DNA of 64,000 nucleotides from an uncultured Fodinibius sp. (GCA_913056455.1 CAJXMJ010000001.1:62001-126000), one strand, 5' to 3'. Counted from the first letter of the stretch, positions 16,072 through 25,822 are shown. Notes: generated by a model not told the origin, from the letters alone. A program made the numbers and translations.

Positions 16072-17181
16072 ATGAATATTCCTTTTGTAGATCTTGAAGC
16101 ACAGTATAAAAATCATAAAGAAGAAATTGATGAAGCTATTCAAAATGTCATTAATGATACGGCATTTATTCGGGGAAATTACGTTGATCGTTTTGAACGG
16201 CAATATGCCAAAAAGTATGGAATAAAACATTGTATAGGAGTGGCCAATGGGACTGATGCGATATATATAGTCCTTAAGATGCTGGGAATAGGACCCGGTG
16301 ATGAAGTCATTACAGTAGCAAATAGTTGGATATCAACTTCAGAAACTATTAGTCAGACTGGGGCAACCCCTGTGTTTGTTGATATAGAACCTGGATATTT
16401 CACAATAGATCCTGCTAAGATTTCAGAAAAAGTAACTCCCAGTACGAAAGCTATAATTCCTGTACATTTATATGGGCAACCTGCAGATATGGCTCCTATC
16501 ATGGAAATAGCTGAACAAAATGATTTATATGTAATTGAAGATACAGCACAAGCTCATTTTGCAGAATATAACGAGCAAAAGGTGGGAACTTTTGGTGACG
16601 CTGCTACTTTTAGCTTCTATCCAGGCAAAAATTTAGGAGCCTATGGAGATGCTGGTGCTATTATAACAAATAACGATGAATTGGCTCGCAAGTGTAGAAT
16701 GTTTGCCAATCATGGTCAAATGCAAAAACATAATCATAAAATAGAAGGTGTTAACAGTAGACTTGATGGTATTCAGGCAGCCATTTTAAATGTAAAGTTA
16801 AACTATATACAAAATTGGAATAATAAACGTTTGGCTAATGCATTGTACTATAATGAGTTACTAGAAGATATCGATGAAGTAAACACTCCTGCAATTAGAA
16901 AGAATGATAAGCATGTATTCCATTTATATGTAATTCAAGCAACAAATAGAGATGGGTTATCTAAATATTTAGAGAAAAAAAAGATTTCCACTTCCATCCA
17001 CTATCCAACTATTTTGCCACTTTTATCTGCATACGATTACTTAAACTACAAAAAAGAAGAATTTCCTGAAGCATATAAAGCACAAAAAGAGATACTGTCA
17101 TTACCAATGTATCCTGAATTGAATAAAAAAGAAATTAATTACATTTGTGAGCAAATTTTTAAGTTCTATAGAGGATCATAA
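16072..17181 (+). CDS. DegT/DnrJ/EryC1 sugar aminotransferase, WbpE-like
   Basis: A PLP-dependent aminotransferase of 369 residues. The Schiff-base lysine is Lys186 in FSFYPGKNLGAYGDAGA, with EDTAQAHFA and HGQMQKHNH around the cofactor site and GVANGTDAIYI at the phosphate site. The preferred start is ATG 16072, one codon after a TTG. It should aminate the 3-keto sugar supplied by the WbpB-like gene. The gene order dehydrogenase-acetyltransferase-aminotransferase matches wbpB/D/E cassettes. Base composition falls towards AT from here onward. Confidence 0.9.
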   Translation: MNIPFVDLEAQYKNHKEEIDEAIQNVINDTAFIRGNYVDRFERQYAKKYGIKHCIGVANGTDAIYIVLKMLGIGPGDEVITVANSWISTSETISQTGATPVFVDIEPGYFTIDPAKISEKVTPSTKAIIPVHLYGQPADMAPIMEIAEQNDLYVIEDTAQAHFAEYNEQKVGTFGDAATFSFYPGKNLGAYGDAGAIITNNDELARKCRMFANHGQMQKHNHKIEGVNSRLDGIQAAILNVKLNYIQNWNNKRLANALYYNELLEDIDEVNTPAIRKNDKHVFHLYVIQATNRDGLSKYLEKKKISTSIHYPTILPLLSAYDYLNYKKEEFPEAYKAQKEILSLPMYPELNKKEINYICEQIFKFYRGS

Positions 17182-17184
17182 TAC

Positions 17185-18324
17185 ATGAGTAAGATTTATT
17201 TACTATCGATTAATGAGGACCTTGATTCAGGATTATTACAGGATCAATTTGTTAATCCTTTTAAAAGTTTAACTGAGAGTAGCTATGAGATTACTATCAT
17301 AAATATACATCGGTTTGATAAAAGCGGATATCGTGATAAAACTTTTAATGTAATAAATTTACCAATTCTGATACCATATCGATTATTTATTTTTAATCGG
17401 TTGTTTTTTTTAACTCCGATAATAGCCTTTCTTTATTCTGTATGTTTAAGCTTAATAGTTGAAAAGGATTCAAGAGTGATTTCACGAAGCTATTTCCCGA
17501 GTTTTGTAGCTCTGATACTAAATCAGTTAAAAGGTTCGTCTTATGTTTTCGATGCAAGGAGCTTATTTATTCATGAACATGATAAGCGCTTATCTGGTAT
17601 AAATAAAAAAATGTGGAAAAAGATTGAAAGGGGTATTTTAAAAAATTCTTTGAAGAATGTTTCTGTATCGAAATTTCAGAAAGTATACTATGATAATATT
17701 ATTGAAAGGAATAAGGAAAAGAACATTATAGTGCACTGTTTTTATAATCTTGATAAGAATTTAACTGAATCAGAAAAAAAGAGGATAAGAAATAGTTTAA
17801 GTTTGAGTATAGAAGATGAGGTTATTTGTTACTATGGCTCATTAAACTCATGGTGGAATAATATTGATATGTACAAAAAAATATTTTCTAGCTTTATTGA
17901 ACAGAATATTTATGTACTTATAATAAGTCAGGATTATGATAACCTAAAAAAAGATAACTTTTTTAACCAAAGTAAGATTATACTTTTAAATACAAATAAA
18001 TACCAAAACCATGATAAATATATACAGATTTCAGATTATGGTATTGTAACCTTACAAAAAAACAAAGACTGGAAAACAAGACTTTCAGTTAAGTTTGCGG
18101 CTTATATGTGTAATGGAATACCGGTAATAGTGGGGAGGTATGTGGGGGAAGCAGTACGGTTATCAAAAAAGTATTTTCATAATATTAATATAGTAGCAGC
18201 TAATGAAAAGATAGTCGAAAAATATAATTTAGAAAAAAATAGCTCTGAGATTAACATTCAATATTTAAAATCAAAGGGTGAGGATTTATTTGGTCATCAA
18301 AACGTAAGGGAATATTTATCGTAA
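17185..18324 (+). CDS. Probable glycosyltransferase, GT4-like
   Basis: A 379-residue protein with GT-B type features: a hydrophobic hairpin near residues 55-95 that probably associates with the membrane, FDARSLFIHEHD, and in the C-terminal half SVKFAAYMCNGIPVIVGRYVGE, which resembles the nucleotide-sugar binding E/A-G-x-P-V motif of GT4 enzymes. The usual E-x7-E is not clear. Very AT-rich. It sits between the aminotransferase (3 bp gap) and a GT2 gene. The donor sugar cannot be told. Confidence 0.7.
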   Translation: MSKIYLLSINEDLDSGLLQDQFVNPFKSLTESSYEITIINIHRFDKSGYRDKTFNVINLPILIPYRLFIFNRLFFLTPIIAFLYSVCLSLIVEKDSRVISRSYFPSFVALILNQLKGSSYVFDARSLFIHEHDKRLSGINKKMWKKIERGILKNSLKNVSVSKFQKVYYDNIIERNKEKNIIVHCFYNLDKNLTESEKKRIRNSLSLSIEDEVICYYGSLNSWWNNIDMYKKIFSSFIEQNIYVLIISQDYDNLKKDNFFNQSKIILLNTNKYQNHDKYIQISDYGIVTLQKNKDWKTRLSVKFAAYMCNGIPVIVGRYVGEAVRLSKKYFHNINIVAANEKIVEKYNLEKNSSEINIQYLKSKGEDLFGHQNVREYLS

Positions 18325-18350
18325 ATGTGGATTAAGATGGTAGTAATCGT

Positions 18351-19193
18351 ATGAGATCTGAAGTGGATATTTTACTTTCAACTTATAATGGGGAGAAATA
18401 TCTCGATGAACTATTTGAATCAATTATAAAGCAAACTTATAAATATTGGAATTTGATTATTAGAGATGATGGATCATCAGATTCTACGTTAGAGATTTTA
18501 AAAAAATATGAAAATAAATATCCTGACCGAATCAGAATTATTGAAGATAATAAAGGTAATTTGGGTTCCTCGAAGAGTTTTTTGGAACTTATCCGATATT
18601 CACATTCTAAATATATAATGTTTTGTGACCAAGATGATATATGGTCAAACAAAAAGATAGAGGTTTCAATTAATGAAATTAAAAGATTAGAAGATATTCA
18701 TAATACAAAAATACCTTTATTGATTGCTACTGATCTCCAGATAGTAGATGAGGATGGATATAAAGTACTTGAAGAATCTTTTTGGGAGTCTCGTAAAGAC
18801 GGAGAGATAGTCTTTACGGATTATCATTATTTTATTGCTCAGAGTGTTTTAACTGGTTGTACTATGATGATGAATAAAGCTAGTGTCAATTTAATACTGT
18901 CTGTAAATAGTTATATAGATTATTTCCAGCATGACCAATGGATAAGTATTTTTATATCTTATTATGGTGAGGTTAGTTTCATTAACAAACAGTTAGTTAA
19001 CTATCGCCAGCATAGAAATAATGTAATAGGTTCATATAGATTTAATAAATCTTATTTATTCAGAAGAGTTAAACATATTTCTAATTTATTTAGTGCATTA
19101 ATTAAGTTTAAAAAAAGGGATTTAATTGAGTTTAGCATTTTAAAAGTTTTATTTTATAAATTTTCATATAATATGAAAAAACTTATAAAATAG
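18351..19193 (+). CDS. Family 2 glycosyltransferase
   Basis: This 280-residue GT-A fold enzyme opens VDILLSTYNGEKYLDELFES and has RDDGSSDSTLEIL, the DQDDIW metal motif and a later H-rich acceptor region (FQHDQWISIFISYYGE), typical of rhamnosyl- or galactosyl-type GT2 transferases of polysaccharide clusters. The ATG at 18351 follows a short 26-bp gap. Strong AT bias. The TCNGE-type start, DxD-like DQDD and length agree with a cytosolic, membrane-associated transferase. Confidence 0.9.
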   Translation: MRSEVDILLSTYNGEKYLDELFESIIKQTYKYWNLIIRDDGSSDSTLEILKKYENKYPDRIRIIEDNKGNLGSSKSFLELIRYSHSKYIMFCDQDDIWSNKKIEVSINEIKRLEDIHNTKIPLLIATDLQIVDEDGYKVLEESFWESRKDGEIVFTDYHYFIAQSVLTGCTMMMNKASVNLILSVNSYIDYFQHDQWISIFISYYGEVSFINKQLVNYRQHRNNVIGSYRFNKSYLFRRVKHISNLFSALIKFKKRDLIEFSILKVLFYKFSYNMKKLIK

Positions 19194-19196
19194 TTA

Positions 19197-20417
19197 ATGA
19201 GTTTTAGAATTAGATTAGCACTTCTTGCCTTCCTATTACAACTTCCAATTGAGTTTTTATATAGTATATCACTTTCATTCTATTTAGGAAATGCGTATGA
19301 AGTAAACTTAGTTATACCTAAAATAGCATTTTTTTTAGTTTTGCTATTCGCGACTCTTCGCAAGCAATTTAAAGGATATAAAATAGGTAAAAATCATTTA
19401 TATCTTTACTTATTTTTGTTGTCAATAATTATAGTGAGCGTGTATAATCTGAGTACATTCCCTATCGCTTTTGATGAGTCAGGTTATAATATAAAATCAT
19501 ATTATTTGAGTATTATATTTTTTTACTGCTATTACTTTTTTATTGGATATAATATGAATTTATATAGATTCGCGGATCACTATAAACCTTTTTTTGTTGT
19601 AATTTTATTATTGATGAGTACTTTTGTCTTAGCAAATCTAGATTATAACACTTTTCTTTTAGATTTGGATAAAATTGTTTATGAAACGAATAAAGGTTAT
19701 CAATTTTGGGCTGACTCTTATGCCTTGACAAGTATATTTACAATATCCTTAATTCATGGTTGGGGTAAAAAAAGAGATATAAAAATCTATTTAATATTTT
19801 TTATCTCAATTATTGTTTTATATGCATTACATTCGAGGACAACTTTTTATGCTTATGCCATAGTCATTATGGCATATATCTATCTTACCCAAAATAGAAA
19901 AGTATTTTATAGTACAACGGTATTTTTATTAAGCGTAGCGACTCTACTTTTTATTCTTAATCCTGAAATATTTCAAAATAGAATGTTAGGGATAGTTTTT
20001 GGGGAAAATGACTCAAGCTTAGATAGTAGATTATTTATGTTTTTAAGTGGTGGGAAAGATATATTGGAACATCCAATCAGCGGAAATTTTGGAGGACAAG
20101 TTTATGAATTTGGATATGTCGGTTATTATATTCACAATCTTCTTTCTTATTGGCGACAATTTGGAATAATAAGTTTTCTAATATTATTAATATTACTTTC
20201 AAAAGTTTCAAAATTTAATTTGAAAACCTTGAAGTTTGAAAAAAGTTTAGATAATAATGAGCTATTTATTTATCTAATGTTTATTCAAGTCATTGTATCA
20301 ATGATTTTTGCGCGATCAATAACATATCCTTTTTCTTTTATGCTATTTGGTTGTTATCTGAGTTATATTAATGAGATTCGGATTAATTATTCAAATATTT
20401 ATTTATGGGAAAAATAA
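19197..20417 (+). CDS. wzy: O-antigen/capsule polymerase, Wzy-like
   Basis: The 406-residue integral membrane protein has about ten to eleven hydrophobic segments, a large periplasmic loop in the middle (residues 145-180 and 255-310) and a conserved SRTTFYAYAIV-like stretch (HSRTTFYAYA). No sequence motif defines Wzy, but topology, position between GT2 and Wzx, and lack of another candidate make it the polymerase. The 3' end overlaps the next gene by 13 bp. Extremely AT-rich, as polymerase genes often are. Confidence 0.82.
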   Translation: MSFRIRLALLAFLLQLPIEFLYSISLSFYLGNAYEVNLVIPKIAFFLVLLFATLRKQFKGYKIGKNHLYLYLFLLSIIIVSVYNLSTFPIAFDESGYNIKSYYLSIIFFYCYYFFIGYNMNLYRFADHYKPFFVVILLLMSTFVLANLDYNTFLLDLDKIVYETNKGYQFWADSYALTSIFTISLIHGWGKKRDIKIYLIFFISIIVLYALHSRTTFYAYAIVIMAYIYLTQNRKVFYSTTVFLLSVATLLFILNPEIFQNRMLGIVFGENDSSLDSRLFMFLSGGKDILEHPISGNFGGQVYEFGYVGYYIHNLLSYWRQFGIISFLILLILLSKVSKFNLKTLKFEKSLDNNELFIYLMFIQVIVSMIFARSITYPFSFMLFGCYLSYINEIRINYSNIYLWEK

Positions 20418-21376
20418 TTATTGCAGGCTATGGAGGGAGTGGTTCAAGTGCAGTTTTTGATTTGCTTAAAGAAGTTGATAGTACCTTATGTATAGAAGCT
20501 GAGCTCAGGTTTATTACTGATCCTGATGGGATTTTAAGCTTATTTAGAGCTTTTGATAGAGATTGGAGCCCATATAATTTTGATTTAGCAATTAGAAGAT
20601 ATTTACAACTTGTCGATTCATTGAGTAAAAAGTATTCTCAACGATATTCAGGTTTGGATTTAACAGAGTTCTTTGGAGAAGAGTTTAAAAAGTTCTCAAA
20701 TGAGTATATATCGAATTTGACTGATAAAAAGTTTAAGGGAATTTGGTATGGAATATGTGATAGTAAATTAAGATTATTACACAAACTTCATCATAAATAT
20801 AATTTGCCAACAAGATCTTTATTTGAAGAATTATATATTAAATCAAATAAAGATTTTAAGAGAGAAACAAATGTCTATATAAATAAGTTACTTGACATAA
20901 CAAATCGGTTTCAAAATGATATTGAACATTTTGTGATTGATGAACCTTATGTTTCTCTATATTTGGAAGAAATGAATTTATTGTTCGATGATTTAAAAAT
21001 CATTTCAGTTCAGAGAGATCCAAGAGATATATATGTCAATGCCTTAAAATATGGTTTTGCGTTTATCCCTTCTAATGTAGAGGCTTTTACTCATTGGTAT
21101 AATAACTTGATGAATAATGCAAGTTTTGGAAATTCTAATTTTAAAAATGTATTAAAGATACAGTTTGAGGATTTGGTCTATAAATATCAGCCTACTAAGG
21201 CAAATATTTTTAATTTTTTGAACATAGATAAGAACTCTCATTCCAATCCATTAAGTCATTTTAATCCTAATAAGTCAAAGAAAAATATAGAATTGTGGCG
21301 TGATTATGGAAATCCCAAAGAAATTGACTTTATAACAACTAACGTTAAAGATTCAAATACTTTTTATAAAAAATAA
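20405..21376 (+). CDS. Sulfotransferase-family protein
   Basis: The 323-residue protein begins with IIIAGYGGSGSSAVFDLLKE, a P-loop-like PAPS-binding element, and has the 3'-phosphate motif ISVQRDPRDIYVNALKYG near residue 205; both are features of PAPS-dependent sulfotransferases. A C-terminal FEDLVYKYQPTKANIFNFL segment is also family-like. It overlaps the wzy 3' end. It likely sulfates a capsule sugar or lipid intermediate in the cytosol. Substrate unknown. Confidence 0.8.
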   Translation: MGKIIIAGYGGSGSSAVFDLLKEVDSTLCIEAELRFITDPDGILSLFRAFDRDWSPYNFDLAIRRYLQLVDSLSKKYSQRYSGLDLTEFFGEEFKKFSNEYISNLTDKKFKGIWYGICDSKLRLLHKLHHKYNLPTRSLFEELYIKSNKDFKRETNVYINKLLDITNRFQNDIEHFVIDEPYVSLYLEEMNLLFDDLKIISVQRDPRDIYVNALKYGFAFIPSNVEAFTHWYNNLMNNASFGNSNFKNVLKIQFEDLVYKYQPTKANIFNFLNIDKNSHSNPLSHFNPNKSKKNIELWRDYGNPKEIDFITTNVKDSNTFYKK

Positions 21377-21381
21377 GTTTA

Positions 21382-22659
21382 TTGAAGCTCTTAGATTATT
21401 TTAAAGAAGATAAAAGTTTAAATTCTTTAATAAGTACATTAAAACAAAATAAACATATAGTTAATTTATTTGTAGCTAATGTATTAAGTCAAGCAATCCC
21501 AGTTCTTATCTCTCCTCTACTAACTAGAATATATTCGCCCAAGGAATTTGGAGTATATGCACTATTTTCTTCTTTGATAAATATATTTACTGTTATCCTT
21601 ACTATGAGATTTGAAAATGTTTTCTTTATAAAGAAAACATTTTCAAAAGCAAAAAAGAGTTTAGTCTTATTTACGGGCCTTTCTACAACTATTTTTACTG
21701 GTATTATTTTATTTGTAGCAACAATTTCTTTCATTTTCAATTTTGAAAATGAAATAGTAATTGTTTTAGCTATAATTGCATCCTTACTAAAAGCATTTAG
21801 TACTTACTTATTAACTTATATGAATAGGTTAGGACTATATAAGTTAATGAGTTATTATAAGGTGTCAAAGGTGATAGTATTAGTTATTTCACAAGTTTTC
21901 TTAGGATACATCGTTTTCAAATACAATGGTTTGGTTGTAAGTTGGATAATTTCATTTTTTGCAGTATTAGTATATTATTTTTTCAAACTTAAAATTTCAT
22001 TAAAATCTGTTATATCAGGTATAAACTGCAGCAAGTTTAAGAGTTTATTTTCGAGGTTTAAGCATTTTCCTTTGTATTCTACACCAACCTCACTAGTTGA
22101 TCATTTGAATGCAGCATTGCCAATATTTTTATTAGGTTATTTCTATTCTGATGATGTTGTCGGACAATATTCTTTATCTTTTAAAGTTTCTTATGTTCCT
22201 GTCATATTTATATCTATTTCATTAGCGGAATCAATCAAGAAGAAAATATCTGTTTTTATAAGAGAAAATCGCTCTTATAAAAAAATAGTTATTAAATGGT
22301 TGAAAATTCTGTTTCCAATATCAGGTGTTATTTTTCTGCTCTTTTATACTTTATCTGAAATAGGTTTTCCAATAATATTTGGTGAAAAGTGGGCATATGC
22401 GGGAACACTTACCAAAATGTTGGCTATAATGTTTTTCTTTAGGATACTAGTAAATCCATTTGGATTTATTTACTTAGTTTCAGAAAACCAAAAAATCTTA
22501 TTTCTTATTCAATTATCAACTCTTATAATATCTGCTTTAGCATTATATTTGGGTTATTATTTACATGATGATCCTACTTCATCAATATTATTTTATTCAG
22601 TTGCATACTCAATGAAATATATAGTGGAGGCAATTGGGATATTTAAAATTTCACCTTGA
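21382..22659 (+). CDS. wzx: Polysaccharide flippase, Wzx/MATE-like
   Basis: A 425-residue integral membrane protein with about twelve hydrophobic segments, of the polysaccharide transporter (PST/Wzx) type. The N-terminal NVLSQAIPVLISPLLTRIYSPKEFGVYALF is the standard opening of this family. The start is TTG 21382, 5 bp after the sulfotransferase stop; no better ATG is present. It should flip lipid-linked repeat units to the periplasm for Wzy. AT-rich. Confidence 0.9.
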   Translation: MKLLDYFKEDKSLNSLISTLKQNKHIVNLFVANVLSQAIPVLISPLLTRIYSPKEFGVYALFSSLINIFTVILTMRFENVFFIKKTFSKAKKSLVLFTGLSTTIFTGIILFVATISFIFNFENEIVIVLAIIASLLKAFSTYLLTYMNRLGLYKLMSYYKVSKVIVLVISQVFLGYIVFKYNGLVVSWIISFFAVLVYYFFKLKISLKSVISGINCSKFKSLFSRFKHFPLYSTPTSLVDHLNAALPIFLLGYFYSDDVVGQYSLSFKVSYVPVIFISISLAESIKKKISVFIRENRSYKKIVIKWLKILFPISGVIFLLFYTLSEIGFPIIFGEKWAYAGTLTKMLAIMFFFRILVNPFGFIYLVSENQKILFLIQLSTLIISALALYLGYYLHDDPTSSILFYSVAYSMKYIVEAIGIFKISP

Positions 22660-22669
22660 TATATAATTC

Positions 22670-23785
22670 ATGAAAATAGCTTTTATTGGGTCAAGAGGTA
22701 TACCAGCAGAATATGGAGGGTTTGAAACTTTCGTGGAAGAGGTAGGTGTAGGTTTAACTGAGTATGATGGCGTAAATGTTATAGTGGTTTGTGATAAATA
22801 TCAAAGAGATCTATACTCTGGAAAAGAGTATAAGGGAATAGAACTTATCTATTCAAAATATTCAAAAGCTGAAAATCCTAATTTGTACTATTGGGATTCA
22901 ATAAAAAAAGTGATAAATGTAGTTGATATAATATATTCTTGCGGTGTAGGAGCGGCTTTTACTAGTTGGATTCCGTGGTTAAAAGGAATCAAATTTGTTA
23001 CCAACCCGGATGGCATGGGGTGGTGGCGAAGTAAGTGGTCTTATTCTACTAAGATAGCTTTATATTTTATGTTTTGGTTGTCAACTAAAACGAGTGAATA
23101 TTATTTGTCTGATTCTAAGGCTATTGCCGAAAAGATGGAAAAGGAGTTTAATAGAAGAAAGAAAAGTGATTTTATAGAATATGGGGCTCATAAAAATATT
23201 TTTATAAACAATGCAGATGATATTGGTAGTATTTTAAATTCATATGGACTTGCAGCTAATAAATATCATTTGATAGTCAGTAGGCTTGAACCTGAAAATA
23301 ACGTGCACCATATTATAGAAGGATACTGCAATACAGAGCGTACATTTCCCTTAGCAATAGTGGGTAATTTACAAGATACTGCTTATGTTAGGAGATTGGA
23401 AAAACTAGGAAATGGACAAGTTAAGTTTTTAGGTGGTATTTATAATAATAAAAAACTTCAAGCCGTTCGCTATGGTGCTTTAACATACTTACATGGTCAT
23501 TCGGTTGGTGGGACTAATCCCTCCCTTTTAGAAGCAATGGCTTCAAAAAATTTATGTATTTGTCATGATAATTCATTTACCCGTGAAGTGACTAATAATA
23601 AAGCTCTTTATTTTTCTAATGCTCAGGATGTTTCAAAACACTTAGAAGCGATAGAGAATAGCCCAACAGCCAAAGAGTGGGATGAAATACGAGAGGCTGG
23701 TTTTAGGCGAATAAATGAATACTACAACTGGCCATCTATTATTAGTAGATATTACAAATATTTTAATACGATTTTAGATAGCTGA
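22670..23785 (+). CDS. Glycosyltransferase, DUF1972 plus GT4
   Basis: A 371-residue GT-B enzyme. The start MKIAFIGSRGIPAEYGGFET is the signature of DUF1972 glycosyltransferases (often rhamnosyltransferases of capsule loci). The C-terminal half has the GT4 pattern YHLIVSRLEPENNVHHIIEG and VGGTNPSLLEAMASKNLCI, with the E-x7-E type site. It lies 10 bp after wzx. Rhamnosyl transfer would agree with rfbBAC, but the specificity is inferred. Confidence 0.9.
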   Translation: MKIAFIGSRGIPAEYGGFETFVEEVGVGLTEYDGVNVIVVCDKYQRDLYSGKEYKGIELIYSKYSKAENPNLYYWDSIKKVINVVDIIYSCGVGAAFTSWIPWLKGIKFVTNPDGMGWWRSKWSYSTKIALYFMFWLSTKTSEYYLSDSKAIAEKMEKEFNRRKKSDFIEYGAHKNIFINNADDIGSILNSYGLAANKYHLIVSRLEPENNVHHIIEGYCNTERTFPLAIVGNLQDTAYVRRLEKLGNGQVKFLGGIYNNKKLQAVRYGALTYLHGHSVGGTNPSLLEAMASKNLCICHDNSFTREVTNNKALYFSNAQDVSKHLEAIENSPTAKEWDEIREAGFRRINEYYNWPSIISRYYKYFNTILDS

Positions 23786-23790
23786 TATTC

Positions 23791-24678
23791 ATGTTACCTA
23801 ATTTTTTAATTGCAGGTGCCTCAAAATGTGGCACGACAGCTTTATACTATTATTTAAAACAACATCCGGGTATTGGCTTTCCTGATTTAAAAGAGCCAAA
23901 ATATTTTAGTTCTAAGCATCTGAATTTTCCTCATCAGGGCCCCGGTGACAAAACGGTAGATAAATACGCAGTAAGGAATTTTGATAAATATAAATTGCTT
24001 TTTGAGGAGTTGGAGTCTTACAAATTAATAGGAGAAGCAAGTCCCGACTATATTTACTACCACCAATTTACGGCAGACGAGATAAAAGAAACATTGGGAG
24101 ACATCCCCATAATTCTAATTTTACGTAATCCCGTGGAACGGGCTTTTTCAGCTTATAAATACTTGGTTCGTGATAGTAGAGAAAAACTTTCTTTCAGAGA
24201 AGGTTTGGATGCAGAAGAAGAACGTCTGCAAAATAATTGGGATTTTATCTGGGCATATAAAGGAGGGGGTGAATATTACCAGCAGGTCAAAAGTTTTTTG
24301 GAGGGTTTTTCAAACGTAAAGATTGTTATTCAGGAACGATTCAGGAAAGAAACGGATGCAACTGTTTCAGATATTTTTGAATTTCTGGAGGTTGATCCGA
24401 ATGTAGAAATTGATACAGATATTCAGCACAATAAGTCTGGTAAACCTACAAACCCAATAGCAAAGTTTTTACTTAGCCGCGATAATAAAGTTTCCGCCGG
24501 GATACGTGAAATAATGAAAAAAACAATTCCAAGACCGATATTGGAAAAAGTTGCCAGCAGAAGTGTAAAGAAAATGGAAATGAAAGATAATGATAGGCAA
24601 TATTTAAGGGATTATTTTTCAGATAGGAATAAGAAGTTATTTGATTATTTAGGTTACAAAATTGAAGAATGGAATTAA
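23791..24678 (+). CDS. Heparan-sulfate-type sulfotransferase
   Basis: The 295-residue protein has the 5'-phosphosulfate loop FLIAGASKCGTTALYYYLKQ at residues 5-20, the KEPKYFS motif, and the 3'-phosphate motif ILILRNPVERAFSAYKYL near residue 110, typical of NDST/HS-type sulfotransferases. It is the second sulfotransferase in the cluster and belongs to a different subfamily from the one at 20405. GC is somewhat higher than in the preceding genes. Likely target is a hydroxyl or amino group of the polysaccharide. Confidence 0.9.
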   Translation: MLPNFLIAGASKCGTTALYYYLKQHPGIGFPDLKEPKYFSSKHLNFPHQGPGDKTVDKYAVRNFDKYKLLFEELESYKLIGEASPDYIYYHQFTADEIKETLGDIPIILILRNPVERAFSAYKYLVRDSREKLSFREGLDAEEERLQNNWDFIWAYKGGGEYYQQVKSFLEGFSNVKIVIQERFRKETDATVSDIFEFLEVDPNVEIDTDIQHNKSGKPTNPIAKFLLSRDNKVSAGIREIMKKTIPRPILEKVASRSVKKMEMKDNDRQYLRDYFSDRNKKLFDYLGYKIEEWN

Positions 24679-24693
24679 TAAAATATTTATAGG

Positions 24694-25671
24694 ATGGAAT
24701 TGACAGTTGTAAAAGAAAATCAATTTGATGATTGGAATAACTTTATTAAAAGTAATGCTGATTTTCCGACCATTGCCCATAATCCAATATTAGTTAAGAT
24801 AATTCAGAAATCATTCAACTGGGAAGGTTGGAATTATTTTTTAGAAGATAACGGAAATAGAATTGGTGCAGTAAATCTTATCGACGCTCCCGGTGGCCTC
24901 ACTTCAATGCCGCACTTTTCGTACAGTGGCTTAACTGCGAATAAGGGAATAAATAAAAAGGGACTATATGAGAACTTGGAAAAGTCTCTTGATGCAAAAC
25001 TTGAGATAAGAGATACAGAACCTTTATCAAGTAATTATAATGACAATAAGGTAACCTCATACAAGGAGCTGATTCCAGATGTAGATGATCAATTAATGGA
25101 GTTAAGTTCTAACCAAAGGAGGAAGGTCCGGAAAAGTTATAAGAATGGTATTGAATTAAGAAAAGGTGACGAGTATTTAGATAAATTTTATGAAATATAT
25201 ACACTTAACATGCATGGATTGGGATCTCCACCATTACCCAAATATTTTTTTGAGACTATCTTAGATAATTATGAATATGGTCCGGCTGAAATTTTTTGCG
25301 CAGAATATGATGGTGAAATAATTGGTGGAGGATTCCTTTTAGGATATCAGAATTTTTATGAAAATTGCTGGTTCTCTACTCTCAGAGAATATAACAGCCT
25401 ATATTCGAGTTTATTTCTGTACTGGGAAATGATAAAGTTCTCTATTGAAGATGGAGCAACTATATTTTCTCTCGGCAGAAGTACAAAAGATAGTTCATTG
25501 CACAGATTTAAAAGTCATTGGGGTACTAAGGATAAGCAACTTTATTTTAATTATAACTTTGAGAAAGGTTTCAATATTAAGAATTTTGACATTTTGAGTT
25601 CTATTTGGTCTAAGATTCCTAAAAAAGTGGCAGATCGAGTAGGACCTTATTTCGCGAAGAAGATATATTGA
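24694..25671 (+). CDS. FemAB/GNAT-like acyltransferase
   Basis: The 325-residue protein has the double-GNAT layout of FemAB-related enzymes: LSSNQRRKVRKSYKNGIELR near residue 140 (the 'N-x-R-R/K-x-I/V-x-x-A' element), AEIFCAEYDGEIIGGGFLLG, and the C-terminal SLGRSTKDSSLHRFKSHWG, which resembles the XrtA/PEP-CTERM-associated FemAB family of exopolysaccharide loci. The neighbouring deacetylase is the other member of that pair, but no exosortase is in the window. Acyl donor unknown. Confidence 0.8.
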   Translation: MELTVVKENQFDDWNNFIKSNADFPTIAHNPILVKIIQKSFNWEGWNYFLEDNGNRIGAVNLIDAPGGLTSMPHFSYSGLTANKGINKKGLYENLEKSLDAKLEIRDTEPLSSNYNDNKVTSYKELIPDVDDQLMELSSNQRRKVRKSYKNGIELRKGDEYLDKFYEIYTLNMHGLGSPPLPKYFFETILDNYEYGPAEIFCAEYDGEIIGGGFLLGYQNFYENCWFSTLREYNSLYSSLFLYWEMIKFSIEDGATIFSLGRSTKDSSLHRFKSHWGTKDKQLYFNYNFEKGFNIKNFDILSSIWSKIPKKVADRVGPYFAKKIY

Positions 25672-25687
25672 AATAGGAGGGAATTGA

Positions 25688-25757
25688 GCGGGGGGCAGGA
25701 GTTGAACCTGCGGCCTTCAATCTGGAAGATTGATGCTCTTCACTGAGCTACCCCCGC
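25688..25757 (-). tRNA. tRNA-Gly (anticodon TCC)
   Basis: Read on the minus strand: acceptor GCGGGGG with CCCCCGC, D arm AGCTCAGTGAAGAGC, anticodon loop CTTCCAG giving TCC, T arm GCAGGTTCAACTCCTGC. No encoded CCA. It is antisense to and inside the capsule gene run, between the FemAB-like and deacetylase genes, and could be an old boundary or integration point. Confidence 0.95.
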
Positions 25758-25822
25758 TTAGAATAATGCTAATAAAAAGATAAAATCAGGCAATATCAAA
25801 CCATATTTTTTAAAATAGCTTA

